In this document: one piece after another, positions 12,001 to 12,739 of the stretch | How the letters are laid out: each line of letters opens with the position of its first letter | How positions within the stretch are numbered: the stretch's first letter is position 1 | Assembly (NCBI GenBank): GCA_016303265.1 | Contig: JAEDLZ010000032.1 | Coordinates: forward strand, 1 to 12,739 | DNA length: 12,739 nt | Direction of reading: 5' to 3' | Source: Clostridiales bacterium | GTDB taxonomy: Bacteria; Bacillota; Clostridia; Monoglobales; Monoglobaceae | Notes under the pieces: model-generated | What the model was told of the DNA's origin: nothing | Database searches by the model: none | The model's input: only the letters and a program-made list of their open reading frames with translations | Position numbers and translations under genes: made by a program

Positions 12001-12739
12001 ATGATTAAGGAAGCAACAGAAAAGTTAATCTGCGAAAAAGAAATAACATACGATGAGGCAAAACAGGTTATGAACGAAATTATGACGGGGCAGACATCCC
12101 CCGTCCGGATTTCCGCATATCTTACGGCGCTTGCCGGTGCAGGAGAGAGCGTTGATGAAATAAGAGGGAGCGCCGAAGCAATGCGCTCCTGCGCACTCCA
12201 GATAAATCACGGCCTTCCGGAGCTGTTTGAAATTGTCGGAACGGGCGGCGACAACGCAAAATCCTTTAATATATCCACAACCGCGTCAATCGTAATTGCC
12301 GCAGGCGGAGCGAAGGTGGCAAAACACGGCAACCGCGCGGCCTCATCTTTAAGCGGCGCCGCCGACTGTCTTGAGGCGCTGGGCGTAAACATAAATCTTA
12401 CTCCCGAAAAATGCGTTGATATGCTTGATAAAACAGGGATATGCTTCTTGTTTGCGCAAAAATACCATGCCTCTATGAAATATGTCGCACCGGTCAGGAA
12501 AGAGCTGGGATTCCGAACGATATTCAACATACTGGGGCCTCTTACAAACCCTGCTTGTGCAAACATACAGCTTTTGGGAGTATATTCCGAAAAACTGGTT
12601 GAGCCTCTTGCCCGTGCGCTTTCAAAATTGGGAGTAAAACGAGGTATGTCGGTTTACGGCAAGGATAAGCTGGACGAAATATCCATGTCGGCGCCGACAA
12701 CGATCTGCGAGTTTGAGGGAAATAATTTTAAAACATACG
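12001..12739 (+). CDS. trpD: Anthranilate phosphoribosyltransferase, 3' end beyond window
   Basis: At least 246 codons of TrpD, which joins anthranilate to PRPP, the step after TrpEG. Visible motifs: VGTGGD (79-84, PRPP and anthranilate loop), FNISTTASIV, KHGNRAASSLSGAADCLEALG, ILGPLTNPA, and VYGKDKLDEIS, whose Asp-Glu pair binds Mg-PRPP. The usual HGNR(S)xSS and GxDGLDE forms are slightly changed (AASS, GKDKLDE), within what is seen in the family. The ATG at 12001 has GAGAGGAG (11985-11992) 8 nt upstream. It is 123 nt after trpG, a wider gap than trpE-trpG. The open frame runs off the right edge, where trpC/F/B/A would be expected. Confidence 0.96.
   Translation, partial: MIKEATEKLICEKEITYDEAKQVMNEIMTGQTSPVRISAYLTALAGAGESVDEIRGSAEAMRSCALQINHGLPELFEIVGTGGDNAKSFNISTTASIVIAAGGAKVAKHGNRAASSLSGAADCLEALGVNINLTPEKCVDMLDKTGICFLFAQKYHASMKYVAPVRKELGFRTIFNILGPLTNPACANIQLLGVYSEKLVEPLARALSKLGVKRGMSVYGKDKLDEISMSAPTTICEFEGNNFKTY

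Noticed and set aside
11970..12008. Twelve-codon frame MKSIEERRNKYD overlapping the trpD start
   Set aside because: No RBS; the Glu/Arg run simply reads the purine-rich trpD ribosome-binding site.

Overview
The window reads as chromosome of a spore-forming, Gram-positive anaerobe of the class Clostridia (possibly an uncultured Oscillospiraceae-like gut lineage; the family is a guess). The evidence is strong GGAGG ribosome-binding sites on most genes, consensus vegetative promoters with 17-nt spacers, a SpoIID with the clostridial type of zinc-ligand spacing, a tRNA-Trp T-box ahead of the trp genes, a two-subunit class I fumarase alpha chain and a long-form HPF. I see no insertion sequence, prophage, CRISPR array, tRNA or rRNA. 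Most of the window is core chromosome. The interest lies in several poorly described accessory genes and in the regulatory DNA.

Layout, left to right. (1) Positions 1-97, minus strand: the start of a tiny Cys/Gly-rich hydrophobic protein that runs off the left edge. (2) Positions 177-2530, plus strand: a promoter drives a 621-aa VIT/VWA-like protein whose metal site is missing. It is translationally coupled (ATGA) to rpiB, and a perfect 14-bp hairpin follows. (3) Positions 2675-3826, minus strand: the conserved rpsF-ssb-rpsR operon with its own consensus promoter and leader. (4) Positions 3827-5462, plus strand: spoIID behind a sigma-E-like promoter that abuts the rpsF promoter back to back, then a cytidylate-kinase-like gene with its own promoter. 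(5) Positions 5463-5740: an intergenic region with seven tandem copies of a 17-bp unit and two strong hairpins between convergent transcription units. (6) Positions 9374-5741, minus strand: a probable operon encoding a zinc-ribbon/transmembrane/PPIase-like protein, an orphan fumarase alpha subunit, the ribosome hibernation factor hpf (with an internal promoter) and a mutarotase-like protein of unknown role. (7) Positions 9442-12739, plus strand: the trp operon, with an inverted repeat over the -35 box, a consensus promoter, a Trp T-box, an additional leader hairpin, trpE overlapping trpG, a 123-bp spacer, and trpD cut by the right edge.

How the parts work together. trpE/trpG form anthranilate synthase and trpD carries out the next step, all under uncharged-tRNA-Trp control. 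rpsF/rpsR encode ribosomal proteins S6 and S18, which contact each other in the 30S platform; SSB binds single-stranded DNA. SpoIID is a peptidoglycan enzyme of engulfment. I did not find a clearly new multigene system. The best candidates for undescribed biology are the VIT/VWA-like gene coupled to rpiB, the near-identical promoters of the PPIase and hpf units, the palindrome over the trp -35 box, the 17-bp repeat tract, and the Cys-rich micro-protein.
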